From Psychrobacter raelei (lineage in GTDB: Bacteria; Pseudomonadota; Gammaproteobacteria; Pseudomonadales; Moraxellaceae), in the NCBI RefSeq assembly GCF_022631235.3, contig NZ_CP093310.2, positions 310,001 through 374,000 of the forward strand: DNA of 64,000 bases. Direction: 5' to 3'. The position numbers and the translations under genes are program-made. Numbering within the stretch: the stretch's first letter is position 1; every line of letters begins with the position of its first letter. The notes beneath the pieces were generated by a model. The model was not told the DNA's origin and did not search any database. It saw only the letters and a program-made list of their open reading frames with translations. This document shows, one piece after another, positions 1 to 9,229 of the stretch.

Positions 1-180
1 GATAGGGTCAGCAATGCGCTGCTCAGCAGTCTTTACACACTCAAGCACTGGCAATACGTTATTTTCATCATAATAAACGCCAACGCCAAGGTTTACTTTA
101 TTGGGGTTGCTGTCATTAGCATATTCAACCATAAGGCCTAAGATTGGGTCACCAGCATAAAAATCGACACGTTCAAACAT
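1..180 (-). CDS. Aromatic amino acid aminotransferase, N-terminal part (cut by window edge)
   Basis: The minus strand reads open from an ATG at 180 to the window edge and gives 60 residues starting MFERVDFYAGDPILGLM, followed by NKVNLGVGVYYDE and PVLECVKTAEQRI. This is the typical start of the class I PLP-dependent aspartate/tyrosine aminotransferases (AspC/TyrB), which move amino groups between aromatic or acidic amino acids and 2-oxo acids. An AAAGGA ribosome site lies just upstream. The catalytic lysine lies outside the window, so substrate preference cannot be judged. The gene is divergent from the antiporter gene at 371. Confidence 0.85.
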   Translation of the reverse strand, partial: MFERVDFYAGDPILGLMVEYANDSNPNKVNLGVGVYYDENNVLPVLECVKTAEQRIADPI

Positions 181-370
181 TTTATTTCCTTTCAGAAGGT
201 TGTAGGTCACACACTCTAAAAGAATAAACTAGATTGGCGGTTAACTCAATGTTAGATTGAGCCATAATCCAATTGTTTGCACGCTTATTGTGCCAAAGCT
301 TATGTAATTGCTCAAAAAATTGCTATTATGGGCGCTTTTTATGCCACGTCGCTTATCAAACGGATAGTGT

Positions 371-1855
371 ATGTCATCAAATACCCCCGCTCAGCCTGAT
401 CACACCGACTCTACTCATCACCCCCAGTCAACACCTAACCCTACTTTCACTCAGCTATCAAGCCACTCGCCGCAGCCCGATCCACAGCTGTCGCCCATCC
501 AAGCCTTTGTGATGGCTGGATGGGTGGTTTTAATTATGGGCGTGACCATGATTGGCTTTGGCTGGGTGCCGCATCTGTCATTATTATTAGCGATTTGCTT
601 TTTGTTATTAATGGGGCGGCTAAGAGGATTGAGCTTTACCCATCTACAGTCGGCGATGACAGATGGGGTGGTCAGTGGCAGCGGCGCTATCTATCTGTTT
701 TTCTTTATCGGGCTTATGGTGGCGGCGTTAATGATGTCTGGGGCCATTCCCACCTTGATGTACTTCGGCTTTGAGCTGATTTCTCCACGGTTTTATTATA
801 TTTCAGCCTTTGTGCTCACTTCTATTATTGGTATTGCCTTAGGCAGCAGCTTGACCACGGTAGCGACGCTTGGCGTGGCCTTTATCGGCATGAGTAATGC
901 CTTTGATGCCAATGTGGCCATTGCGGCAGGCGCGGTGGTCTCTGGGGCCTTCTTCGGTGATAAGATGTCGCCGCTGTCTGATACCGGTACCATTGCGTCG
1001 TCTGTGGTGGGTATTGATCTGTTTGAGCACTTACGCAATATGATGTATACCACGGTGCCAGCTTGGATCATTAGCGTGCTGCTGTTTTGGATGTTAACCG
1101 GACCGATGCAAATCGCCAATTTAGGCCAAGTCACTGTACTACAAAATCAGCTTGTCGCCAGTGGCTTGGTACACCGCTATGCCGTACTGCCGTTTGTGGT
1201 ATTAATAGTGTTGGCCATGTTTCGAGTCAATGCCATCTATACCATTATTTGCACCATTATCAGTGCCTTGATGATTACTTATATACACAGCTCACCCAGT
1301 ATCGAGCAATTGGGTGGTTATCTGTTTGCCGGATATGCGCCTGCTGCAAATTTAGAGTTGGGCGAGGTAGGGGGTATGTTGACTCGTGGCGGTATCCAAA
1401 GTATGTTCTTTACGCAGACCATTGTGATCTTAGCGTTAAGTCTGGGCGGATTGTTAAAAAAACTGGGTATTTTGCCGGCTTTGCTGGCTGGCATGCGCGA
1501 TAAATTGGCCACAGCCGGCCAGGCCATCTTTGCAGCGGCTATGTCAGCTCTTAGCATCAATGTGCTTATTGGCGAGCAGTATCTAAGTATCTTGTTATCA
1601 GGGACGGCATTTCGCCCGACTTTTGAGCGTTTGAGCTTACATCCTAAGAACTTATCACGTACCATTGAAGATGCGGGTACGGTGATTAATCCTTTGGTGC
1701 CATGGAGTGTGTGTGGGGTGTTTATTAGCCAAGCGCTTGAGGTGCCAGTGTTAGAATATCTGCCGTATGCGTTCTTTTGTTATTTATCGCTGCTGCTGAC
1801 TATTTTATTTGGCTTTAGTGGGGTGACTATTAGCCGGTTGGATGATAACGTTTAG
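371..1855 (+). CDS. nhaC: NhaC-family Na+/H+ antiporter
   Basis: The 494-residue protein is very hydrophobic, with about a dozen predicted membrane segments after a polar, Pro/Ser/Thr-rich N-terminus of about 45 residues. The segments SSLTTVATLG and GAFFGDKMSPLSDTG are hallmarks of the NhaC family (the GDKMSPLSDT motif). Members exchange cytoplasmic Na+ for external protons in the inner membrane and help with salt and pH tolerance. The gene stands alone, divergent from the aminotransferase gene and convergent with wzi, from which a bidirectional terminator separates it. Malate/lactate antiporters of the same family cannot be excluded from sequence alone. Confidence 0.85.
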   Translation: MSSNTPAQPDHTDSTHHPQSTPNPTFTQLSSHSPQPDPQLSPIQAFVMAGWVVLIMGVTMIGFGWVPHLSLLLAICFLLLMGRLRGLSFTHLQSAMTDGVVSGSGAIYLFFFIGLMVAALMMSGAIPTLMYFGFELISPRFYYISAFVLTSIIGIALGSSLTTVATLGVAFIGMSNAFDANVAIAAGAVVSGAFFGDKMSPLSDTGTIASSVVGIDLFEHLRNMMYTTVPAWIISVLLFWMLTGPMQIANLGQVTVLQNQLVASGLVHRYAVLPFVVLIVLAMFRVNAIYTIICTIISALMITYIHSSPSIEQLGGYLFAGYAPAANLELGEVGGMLTRGGIQSMFFTQTIVILALSLGGLLKKLGILPALLAGMRDKLATAGQAIFAAAMSALSINVLIGEQYLSILLSGTAFRPTFERLSLHPKNLSRTIEDAGTVINPLVPWSVCGVFISQALEVPVLEYLPYAFFCYLSLLLTILFGFSGVTISRLDDNV

Positions 1856-1887
1856 ACAGAAGGGAAATATATCTAGTATATAAAATA

Positions 1888-1919
1888 AAAGCTCTAAACC
1901 GTTAAGGTTGAGAGCTTTT
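1888..1919. terminator. Bidirectional rho-independent terminator between nhaC and wzi
   Basis: A 13-bp stem with one mismatch (1888-1900 with 1906-1918) closes a 5-nt loop. A-rich sequence lies on one side and T residues on the other, so it can act on both strands for the convergent genes nhaC and wzi. Confidence 0.8.
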
Positions 1920-1943
1920 CAAATACAAAGATATTATTAAAGG

Positions 1944-3404
1944 CTAAAAGTTAGCAAACTCAACACCAATACCGCCGCCCACATCAGTTGAGTGGATATC
2001 TGAGTCAGATACCCAGGCACGACTAGAAATGGTAGTTTTTGGATTTAGCTGGTGTTCCCAAGCAACATCTAATACAGTTAGCTTGTCTGACTCTGGGAAA
2101 GCTTGGTTAGTAGTGTGGTTTCTAGGGTTGACTTTGGCATGCTGTAGCTTAGTGTTAATAAAGTTTTGGTTGTTTACCCATAGCTTACCGCCTACAGCAA
2201 TGCTCTCAGCGTTTCCACCCAGAGCATATCCGAGAGGGTATCCATGTTGATAGTAGCCATCGGTATACGTTGAGTGATTATATGAGGCATTACCAACCTT
2301 ACCACTGGTACGGGTATCCGTCCATTCCGTGTATAACTGATAAGGCATAGCGCCCATAGTTGATGTATTCAAGCTCGAAGCAAAGTCAGCACCTGCTAAA
2401 TACATATTCTTGGCAGGTAGGCCGCCAGCTTCGTCCTCACCAATGTATTGTCCATAGACACTTACGGGTGCATTAACCAAAGGTGCTAGGTTAACACGAG
2501 CATCAAACCCGGCCAATTGGTTAGCTGGGTCACCCCCATCGCGACCCCCATTATCTTTATTACCCTTTAACGCATCCCAAAATGAACTGGCACTTTCAGG
2601 ACGTCCATCGCCGCCCCACATAAAGGTACGTGAAGCGCCGACTTCTAGCCATTCTGTTGGGCTAGCCGTTAGACGCATCCCGATTAGTTTTGTATCAGGG
2701 ACAGCTTTATAATCATCTAATTGGCCGGCGAATAGTTGATATTGCCAAGGACCTATCCAGTTTAGATAAGGATGGCTCGGTGCTGCTTGGACATCACGCT
2801 GCATAGTGACACCGACGACAGGTTTGCTGGCATCACCACGGATAAGGCTGCCATCATGCCCTGGTCCCCACCAAGTAGGAATTTGACCCGCAATAAGCCA
2901 CTGATTGGCATACTTGCCCGCCAGGTATGAGCCTTCAAAGCTTAAGTCTTCATCATCAATCATGTCTTTGTCTTTGACATTAGCCCGAAGGTTGACTTCC
3001 CAATCCTCTTCACTCAAGCTGGCTTGTGCGCTGGCTTGGAAGTTGGCTGTCTTATCGTCAGCAAAGCTTTGTGGTAGCTGTTCTCTATCAGTTTGCGCAT
3101 AAGCTGACACTTTAGTGTTCACTAAAGACTTTGGCTCTTTACCTAGCGTATAGCGAATAGACTGCACAATTTGCTGCTGCTCAGCAGTGCGAATATCTGC
3201 CTTAGCCAATGCTCTATTAATTTCATTGGCGGTCAAAGGCCAAGTACTGGTACTGATTTGAATCACGCCTTGCGCTCTTAGCCAGTCTAGCTCTGACTTT
3301 AAGCTCATGTCATTCATCTGTAAGTTCTGAGCACTAGCCAGTGTACCTACTAAGCTTAGGCTTAGTAGCACACTCAGCTTTTTCAATGTAAAGGTCTTTT
3401 TCAT
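1944..3404 (-). CDS. wzi: Capsule assembly protein of the Wzi family
   Basis: The 486-residue protein has a classical signal peptide (MKKTFTLKK, a hydrophobic core, and cleavage after ASA near residue 25). The rest is rich in alternating aromatic and polar residues, as expected of an outer-membrane beta-barrel, and it ends in Phe. The segment AGQIPTWWGPGHDGSLIRGD and the overall length match Wzi, which binds exported capsule and anchors it at the cell surface. It is the last gene of the polysaccharide locus, about 105 bp after the aminotransferase gene, and ends at a bidirectional terminator. The family assignment is firm; polymer specificity cannot be read from the sequence. Confidence 0.85.
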   Translation of the reverse strand: MKKTFTLKKLSVLLSLSLVGTLASAQNLQMNDMSLKSELDWLRAQGVIQISTSTWPLTANEINRALAKADIRTAEQQQIVQSIRYTLGKEPKSLVNTKVSAYAQTDREQLPQSFADDKTANFQASAQASLSEEDWEVNLRANVKDKDMIDDEDLSFEGSYLAGKYANQWLIAGQIPTWWGPGHDGSLIRGDASKPVVGVTMQRDVQAAPSHPYLNWIGPWQYQLFAGQLDDYKAVPDTKLIGMRLTASPTEWLEVGASRTFMWGGDGRPESASSFWDALKGNKDNGGRDGGDPANQLAGFDARVNLAPLVNAPVSVYGQYIGEDEAGGLPAKNMYLAGADFASSLNTSTMGAMPYQLYTEWTDTRTSGKVGNASYNHSTYTDGYYQHGYPLGYALGGNAESIAVGGKLWVNNQNFINTKLQHAKVNPRNHTTNQAFPESDKLTVLDVAWEHQLNPKTTISSRAWVSDSDIHSTDVGGGIGVEFANF

Positions 3405-3509
3405 AGGGTAGGGCCTTGAGCAATAGGGAGGTTTAAAAATTGTCTGGTGGCTTATAATAATGATAATAGTTAAGTAAAGCTACTATTATAGGCGGCATAG
3501 ATAACTTAT

Positions 3510-4718
3510 CTAAAGTCTATCCATATCTAATTTCGAGAATACAGTATTAATAGCGTCAACGGTTTTTTCAATTTCACTATCTAATAGAGTGGGGTGTACC
3601 AAAAACATTAAGCTCGTTTCCCCCAATTGTTTGGCCACAGGTAATCTTGGTTCTGGGCGTAAGCCTGTATTATCGAAAGCTTTTTCTAAATATACTTCAG
3701 AGGCAGAGCCGGAGTAGCAAGGGACTCCTAATGTATTGATTTCGTCGATAATACGATCGCGTGACCAGCCTTCAGGTAAGTTCTCTGGGCGAACATAGAC
3801 ATACAGTTTGTAGTAAGCGTGAGTGCAATCTTCAAAGCCTGGCGTCTGCTCCATCACAGGCACATTGAGATAGCCTTTTTGTTCCCAAGGCTTGCAGGCT
3901 TGCAGAATAGCATGGGCATTTGCAGTACGTTTGGTAGTCCATTCAGCCATTCTTGTTAATTGGATGCGGCCGATAACAGATTGCATCTCGGTAATGCGCC
4001 AGTTGGTACCGAAGCTTTCATGTAGCCAGCGGTAACCTGGGGCATGCTCGGTCTCATACACGGCAGCATAGCTCTTACCATGATCTTTATAGGCCCACAT
4101 CTTGCGCCATAGTGCTTCATCGTTGGTGGTAACCATACCGCCTTCACCACCAGTGGTCATAATTTTATCTTGGCAGAAGCTCCAAGCGCCGAAGTGACCA
4201 ATGCTACCGACACTACGACCTTTGTATTTGGCACCATGTGCTTGAGCACAGTCTTCAATCACATACAGATTGTGTTTCTCCGCTAATGCCATGATACCAT
4301 CCATATCACATGGCCAGCCTGCTAAATGGACACAAACGATGGCACGGGTCTTGTCCGTAATAACTGCTTCAATAGTTTTGGGTGAGATGTTACCACTGTC
4401 AGCATCAATATCAGCGAATACAGGTTTAGCACCAGCATTTACCACGCTTGAGATACTGGCGATAAAGGTGCGTGGGGTAACAATCACTTCGTCCTCTGGC
4501 TGTAAATTTAATACTTGCAAGGCGACATCTAGGGCTAAAGTACCGTTACCCACCGCTACTGCGTATTTGCTATCGGCCCACTGAGCAAACTCACGCTCGA
4601 ACTCACGGCTCTCATTACCCGTCCAGTAGTTGACTTTATTTGATAGTAGCACACGGCTGACAGCATCAGCCTCTTCTTGGGTAAAACTAGGCCAAGGTTG
4701 GAATTGAGTGTTTAGCAT
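3510..4718 (-). CDS. pglE: UDP-4-amino-sugar aminotransferase (DegT/DnrJ/EryC1, PglE/WeeJ type)
   Basis: This 402-residue protein is a fold-type I sugar aminotransferase. The segment IEDCAQAHG (about 154-162) provides the Asp that contacts the PLP ring, and SFCQDKIMTTGG places the Schiff-base lysine at K185. With the PglF-like dehydratase and the PglD and PglC homologues next door, it most likely converts UDP-2-acetamido-4-keto-2,4,6-trideoxyhexose to the 4-amino sugar, a step to UDP-N,N'-diacetylbacillosamine. It is downstream of pglD in the same orientation. Family membership is certain; the exact sugar configuration is inferred from the neighbours. Confidence 0.85.
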   Translation of the reverse strand: MLNTQFQPWPSFTQEEADAVSRVLLSNKVNYWTGNESREFEREFAQWADSKYAVAVGNGTLALDVALQVLNLQPEDEVIVTPRTFIASISSVVNAGAKPVFADIDADSGNISPKTIEAVITDKTRAIVCVHLAGWPCDMDGIMALAEKHNLYVIEDCAQAHGAKYKGRSVGSIGHFGAWSFCQDKIMTTGGEGGMVTTNDEALWRKMWAYKDHGKSYAAVYETEHAPGYRWLHESFGTNWRITEMQSVIGRIQLTRMAEWTTKRTANAHAILQACKPWEQKGYLNVPVMEQTPGFEDCTHAYYKLYVYVRPENLPEGWSRDRIIDEINTLGVPCYSGSASEVYLEKAFDNTGLRPEPRLPVAKQLGETSLMFLVHPTLLDSEIEKTVDAINTVFSKLDMDRL

Positions 4719-4813
4719 GGGGATTACTATACCTTTACAGTTTTTAATAGCATTTATAGTAGAAAATCACTGAGTTCTAACATCAGGAGGTTCAAATTTA
4801 ACGATACAATAGG

Positions 4814-5473
4814 TTATTTTACCAAGGGTCTGGCGGGGTTACCAACCACAACTGCACCAGCAGGAACGTCTTTAGTGACTACAGCGCCCATACCAACGAT
4901 AGCACCTTTACCAATAACTAAAGGCTTATCAGGAATGCCTTGCTTGATGACAGCTCCTGTACCGATATAGGCGTGGTCATGGATATGGATATTACCATTA
5001 CAGCTAACTCTTGGTGCAAAGGTCACATAGTCGCCGATAACACAGTCATGTTCTACATAACTATATAAATTTGCATGAAAGCATTTACCAATACGCACAT
5101 TAGAGCCTATAGTGACAAAAGGGCTGAGTGCTGCCCCTTCTTTTAGTTCTACTGCGTCCATGATGATACTGCTATCCGCTAAGATAGTCCACAAAGGGAT
5201 ATTATCCGCAGCAAGCTTATCGGCAATTTTTTCACGAATGGAGCTGTTAGCAATGGCAATAAGAACTTGCTTGTTCCTGACTTTAATCGATTTAAATTTT
5301 TTATAATTCATGGCTGTATAGCCATTGACTAACGTATCTTCTTCTAGAGCATCATCGATAAAGACAATTTTGGCTTGTTCATATAAGCCATCACGTTTTA
5401 GTTGCTCAACAGCAACAGGCATCAAGCTGCGACCACAGCCCGAAGCGCCATATATACCATATAGATAATCCAT
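4814..5473 (-). CDS. pglD: UDP-4-amino-sugar N-acetyltransferase (PglD/WeeI type)
   Basis: The 219-residue protein begins with a small Rossmann-like nucleotide-sugar domain (YGIYGASGCGRSL). From about residue 110 it continues as hexapeptide repeats of a left-handed beta-helix, ending GAVVTKDVPAGAVVVGNPARPL. His142 in the segment VEHDCVIGD fits the catalytic base of PglD. The enzyme is expected to acetylate the 4-amino group made by the aminotransferase, giving UDP-N,N'-diacetylbacillosamine from acetyl-CoA in the cytoplasm. Only 3 bp separate it from the sugar-phosphate transferase gene, so the two are co-translated. Another acyl donor is possible, since related enzymes in capsule loci use hydroxybutyryl groups. 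Confidence 0.88.
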   Translation of the reverse strand: MDYLYGIYGASGCGRSLMPVAVEQLKRDGLYEQAKIVFIDDALEEDTLVNGYTAMNYKKFKSIKVRNKQVLIAIANSSIREKIADKLAADNIPLWTILADSSIIMDAVELKEGAALSPFVTIGSNVRIGKCFHANLYSYVEHDCVIGDYVTFAPRVSCNGNIHIHDHAYIGTGAVIKQGIPDKPLVIGKGAIVGMGAVVTKDVPAGAVVVGNPARPLVK

Positions 5474-5476
5474 AAT

Positions 5477-6091
5477 CTATTGAGCCAGCTCATTAGTAGC
5501 AGCTGTACCAGTAAACTTACTCATTGTGGCTTCGCCTTCAGCACTAATACCATCCTTAATAAGCACTTGTTTAACGGTCTTTGCTAGAATTTTGATATCC
5601 AACCATAAAGACTGATTATCTACATACCAAGTATCTAGCGCAAATTTATCTTCCCAGCTAATCGCATTTCGACCGTTGACTTGAGCATAGCCTGTTACGC
5701 CTGGGCGCACCTTATGTCGACGAGCCTGTTCACTGTTATATAAAGGTAAGTACTCCATAAGCAGTGGGCGAGGGCCAACCAAGCTCATATCACCTTTTAG
5801 CACATTCCAAAGCTCAGGCAGCTCATCAAGACTGGTACTGCGTAGTTTCTGACCGAATGGCGTCAGACGTTCACTATCTGGTAATAGATTACCGTCTTTA
5901 TCAGTCGAGTCCTTCATGGTGCGAAACTTTATCATTTCAAATGGCTGACCATCTAACCCCGGACGAGTCTGTTTAAATAAGACAGGAGAGCCTAAGTTCT
6001 TTTTAACTTTATAAGCAGTCGCCGCTAAGACGGGGGATAGTACTACTAATGCAGCGCTACTGGCAGTAATGTCGATTAGTCTTTTGAGCAT
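5477..6091 (-). CDS. pglC: Initiating sugar-phosphate transferase (PglC/WeeH type)
   Basis: This 204-residue enzyme has one N-terminal membrane segment (about 10-28) and the conserved catalytic domain of small polyprenyl-phosphate phosphoglycosyl transferases: QTRPGLDG (41-48), FEMIKFRTM, the Asp-Glu pair D89-E90 in SLDELPELWNVLKGDMS, and VGPRPL. It transfers phospho-diacetylbacillosamine (or a close relative) to undecaprenyl phosphate and so starts the repeat unit at the inner membrane. The short form without the extra membrane segments of WbaP matches PglC. It lies between pglD and a GT4 gene, which probably adds the second sugar. Confidence 0.9.
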   Translation of the reverse strand: MLKRLIDITASSAALVVLSPVLAATAYKVKKNLGSPVLFKQTRPGLDGQPFEMIKFRTMKDSTDKDGNLLPDSERLTPFGQKLRSTSLDELPELWNVLKGDMSLVGPRPLLMEYLPLYNSEQARRHKVRPGVTGYAQVNGRNAISWEDKFALDTWYVDNQSLWLDIKILAKTVKQVLIKDGISAEGEATMSKFTGTAATNELAQ

Positions 6092-6108
6092 ATGAATGAC
6101 CTTGTAAG

Positions 6109-7248
6109 CTATAGCCCCATTTCTTTGAGCATAAAGTTATTGACAGCGTGTACGTCGAATTTTTCTTCAGCAATTTTACGAGACGCTTTACCCATGGTAT
6201 TAATTAAACCAGGATCAGTTATAAATTTCTCCATAGCCTCTGTTAATCCAACTACTGATTTAACAGGTACTAAGAAGCCATTAACCCCATCTGTTACCGT
6301 CTCTCGGCAGCCTGGTGCATCGGTAGTAATGATTGGTCTACCCATGGCCATGGCCTCTAGCACTGTACGAGGCGTACCTTCTCTATAGGAGGGTAGAACA
6401 TAGATGGAACTGGCAGCGATGGCGGGCTTAACATCTGCAAGCTTACCCCAGAAGTTGATAGTTCCGTCTTTAATCCAGCTATCTAACTCTTGCTGCTCTA
6501 TACTATCAGGATTGTCATCAATCCAACCGACCAAGTCAAATTGAGTTTGAGGATATTTTGCCTTAATACGTTTGGCAGCTTGAACATATTCTCTGACACC
6601 TTTATCTCCAAGCAGGCGTGCAATCATCAGAAATCTGAGTTCGGTAGTTTGATCATCTGTGATAGGTAAGGGTGCAATTTCATATTCGGAAATATCTACC
6701 CCCGATCCATTGACCACTGCAGTAGGCGTAGCAGAAGAAATAAGCTCTAGCTGTTTAAACAGGTTTAAATCATCCGGATTCTGAAAAAATACTTTGGACG
6801 TCTTAGCTAGAGCCTGCTTATACAGTCCATGTATAAGTTTCTGTAGTTTACTACGATGACCTGTTTCTTCAACCTGTTGAAAGGCATAGCCTAACCCCGT
6901 TATTAGGGCATAGCGGTTAGGAATCTTTGCTGCCCAGGCTGCTAGTGTTCCATAGATGACAGGCTTGATTGTATAGCTCATAACATAGCTAGGTGTAACT
7001 TTCTTCATTATTAAATATAGTGCAGATAACGCAGCAGCATCCTTTAGAGGATTCGTGCCAGTTCGTTGCAGTGGTATATTATGAAGGTTGTAACCTAGGT
7101 TCTTAAGCGCTGTAACATCTTCTGGGTGGTTACCAAATTCAGGGGCTGCAATATGTATCTCAAACCCTTTGTTCTGTAGTGCTTCAATCAAAGCGCCACG
7201 AAACTTTAGGATAGAGCCTGGATAGCTGGCTATAATTAGAAATTTCAT
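6109..7248 (-). CDS. GT4-family glycosyltransferase (PglA/WeeG-like)
   Basis: The enzyme has about 380 residues and two Rossmann-like halves (GT-B fold). The N-terminus reads MKFLIIASYPGSILKFRG; the segment YTIKPVIYGTLAAWAAKIPN and the C-terminal nucleotide-sugar site PSYREGTPRTVLEAMAMGRPIITTDAPGCRE are typical of retaining GT4 enzymes. The C-terminal E-x7-E pattern (EGTPRTVLE) is visible. I chose the ATG at 7248; a GTG four codons upstream would fuse directly to the end of the acetyltransferase gene. Beside PglC, it is a good candidate for adding the second sugar to lipid-linked bacillosamine, as PglA does in Campylobacter. Confidence 0.85.
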   Translation of the reverse strand: MKFLIIASYPGSILKFRGALIEALQNKGFEIHIAAPEFGNHPEDVTALKNLGYNLHNIPLQRTGTNPLKDAAALSALYLIMKKVTPSYVMSYTIKPVIYGTLAAWAAKIPNRYALITGLGYAFQQVEETGHRSKLQKLIHGLYKQALAKTSKVFFQNPDDLNLFKQLELISSATPTAVVNGSGVDISEYEIAPLPITDDQTTELRFLMIARLLGDKGVREYVQAAKRIKAKYPQTQFDLVGWIDDNPDSIEQQELDSWIKDGTINFWGKLADVKPAIAASSIYVLPSYREGTPRTVLEAMAMGRPIITTDAPGCRETVTDGVNGFLVPVKSVVGLTEAMEKFITDPGLINTMGKASRKIAEEKFDVHAVNNFMLKEMGL

Positions 7249-7260
7249 TTTTAACCGCAC

Positions 7261-8307
7261 CTATACCGTATCAGAATCAAAATAGCTTAAGTACCATTTG
7301 TTTCTATCGCTTAAGGTTTCTCTCAGGTTCTCATTAAAGATTCTAACCCCAAAGTGTAGTTCTATAGGTCTGATTTTTTCAGGTAGTGGTAAAAAGCCAT
7401 TAGCTTTGTATGCAGCATGGTTAGGCGAGTGATTAAAGTTCCACGCTAATACTGCATCGCAATGACTATCTTTTAAGTTTTGTAAAGCTTTATTCAAAGC
7501 AATAGAGCCTAATTTATCATCTAAGTATATAAGCTCCATAATGTAACCTATTAAGCCACCATGCTTCTCTTTAAGGGAGTAAATACAAATAGCTTGCATT
7601 TCACCCTTGTTATCGAGTATAGCAACATTCTGATAATCTTCACCAGGGCGAGAGAGTCGCCAATTGACATATTTAGCGTCCCTAATAAGGCCTGTATTTA
7701 TTTTTTTAGAAAAAGCAGTCCATAGCTGATCGTAATTAGAATCAATGGGTATGTTTTCGACTATATCGAAACTAGTCTGATACTTAATCTTCTTTAAATA
7801 TGTAATATTAGGTAATAAATTAGATACCTTATTTATAATAGGCATCTTTGATAAGATGTAATGTGAACGTAAGGGTAAAACTAGAAAAGGAATGGGGTCT
7901 AAGTTTATCCAGTCTAGTTTATTAAAGAAGCCATGGGCAGAGTTACCATTTGGAAATCCATAAACAAAAGCGATACCTCGGTTTTTTGCCTCATCATAAA
8001 CTTGTGAGGCTAACTTGTTAAACAGCCCCTGACCTCTGGCTTCAGGAGCAACCAAGGTATCTAGAGATTGTGAGGCAGTAACTTTTTGATTGTCAGATAT
8101 AAATCTGTTTTGAAAAATAGCATAGATACCGGTTAGGCCTTTTAATAGGGTTGGATCAATGCCTCCTAGTACCAGTCTACCTTCTTGACAATAACTATCT
8201 ATGTATTGCCATTTCAAATGTTGTAGGGTACGAGGGCTATCATTGTTATTAAAGAGTTGCTTAACCAGCTCTAGGTCCTGCTCATTGTCTATCCATTTAT
8301 TATTCAT
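7261..8307 (-). CDS. GNAT-family acyltransferase of the capsule locus
   Basis: In the 348-residue protein, residues of about 85-135 read LDTLVAPEARGQGLFNKLA followed by VYGFPNGNSAHGFFNKLDWI. This is the acetyl-CoA-binding core (R/Q-G-x-G type) of GNAT N-acetyltransferases. The second half resembles a further degenerate GNAT-like domain ending in HFGVRIF. There is no signal peptide, so it is cytoplasmic. It overlaps the deacetylase gene by 8 bp and meets the GT4 gene, which suggests joint action on a sugar: removal of one acyl group and addition of another. Specificity is unknown. Base composition is more AT-rich than in the flanking export and precursor genes. Confidence 0.75.
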   Translation of the reverse strand: MNNKWIDNEQDLELVKQLFNNNDSPRTLQHLKWQYIDSYCQEGRLVLGGIDPTLLKGLTGIYAIFQNRFISDNQKVTASQSLDTLVAPEARGQGLFNKLASQVYDEAKNRGIAFVYGFPNGNSAHGFFNKLDWINLDPIPFLVLPLRSHYILSKMPIINKVSNLLPNITYLKKIKYQTSFDIVENIPIDSNYDQLWTAFSKKINTGLIRDAKYVNWRLSRPGEDYQNVAILDNKGEMQAICIYSLKEKHGGLIGYIMELIYLDDKLGSIALNKALQNLKDSHCDAVLAWNFNHSPNHAAYKANGFLPLPEKIRPIELHFGVRIFNENLRETLSDRNKWYLSYFDSDTV

Positions 8308-9229
8308 TGTAATACCTTTTGCATTCTTCCATTGTCAGATTTAGAATTTCACCATTATCAATTCTAGTAGAAATATTTTTTATTATACTTTCAAACGTAT
8401 CACGCATTTTAGGAGCTGTAATCATATTATGAGGATGAAACCACATATGTGCCTGTGCAGAGCGACGTGACGCAGATCTTAATATGTGATCCCATCGTCT
8501 ATAAGTAACCTCACTAGGTATGAGTCGCCTTGGACCACTGGGCCAGTTCAAAAAGTAACCTGCAGGCAAGCTTATCATAGGCGTCTTTTTAGATTTAGAT
8601 GACTTAAACTTTTGTGATGACTTTAATACATTAAATTCGTCAAGGACTCTATAGTATTTATTAGAATGTAATCTAGATTGCTCTATTACACCTTTTCTAT
8701 ACACATCGAAGCCCGAGTTACCCAGTAAATTTAAATGACCCACATCATTACGTGGGAATACTATAGAAGTCACATCTAAACTCTCTTTTTCAAATACCTT
8801 AAGAGACTCTGAGACTTCAAATTTAACGATATTTTTTTTGGTAGTTTCGCCTAATGGGTGATGAGTAAAACCATGCCAAGCAATTTCATGACTATTTTTC
8901 TTAGCTTGCAAATAGAATTCTCTGCCTAGCCAACCGTCCAAATTTCCGTTATGTAATGTATTAAAGATATGTTTATACCATTCATCTTGCTCATTAATAT
9001 AAGATTGTATACTGTCTTTATATTTTAGGATGTTAGCTTCATCCTGGGTGAAGAGGGTGGTGAAGGCATAAGTGGCTTTAATTGAGTGGTGTGATAATAC
9101 GTCATCAATATACGAATAAACTTCACTGAGGCTGTTTTGATTAATAGATTGCGTAGAGGAGCCTAGATGATCAGCAACTCCCCATAGCCCCTCACAGTCA
9201 AGCGACAAGGTAAAAACCCCTTTACTCAT
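8300..9229 (-). CDS. Polysaccharide deacetylase (NodB-homology) family protein, cytoplasmic form
   Basis: The 309-residue protein shows the NodB metal site: SLDCEG with D11 (motif 1) and HEIAWHGFTHHPL with H119 and H123 (motif 2), plus FPRNDVG and a WFHPHN segment near the C-terminus. Such enzymes remove N-acetyl (or O-acetyl) groups from amino sugars with a divalent metal. Unlike most family members it has no signal peptide or membrane anchor, so it probably acts on a nucleotide sugar or lipid-linked sugar inside the cell. It overlaps the GT4 gene by 4 bp (ATGA) and the GNAT gene by 8 bp. An A8 tract lies in the coding strand at 8832-8839. Confidence 0.8.
   Translation of the reverse strand: MSKGVFTLSLDCEGLWGVADHLGSSTQSINQNSLSEVYSYIDDVLSHHSIKATYAFTTLFTQDEANILKYKDSIQSYINEQDEWYKHIFNTLHNGNLDGWLGREFYLQAKKNSHEIAWHGFTHHPLGETTKKNIVKFEVSESLKVFEKESLDVTSIVFPRNDVGHLNLLGNSGFDVYRKGVIEQSRLHSNKYYRVLDEFNVLKSSQKFKSSKSKKTPMISLPAGYFLNWPSGPRRLIPSEVTYRRWDHILRSASRRSAQAHMWFHPHNMITAPKMRDTFESIIKNISTRIDNGEILNLTMEECKRYYNE

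Noticed and set aside
796-1134. Minus-strand frames inside nhaC
   Set aside because: Antisense shadows of the antiporter gene.
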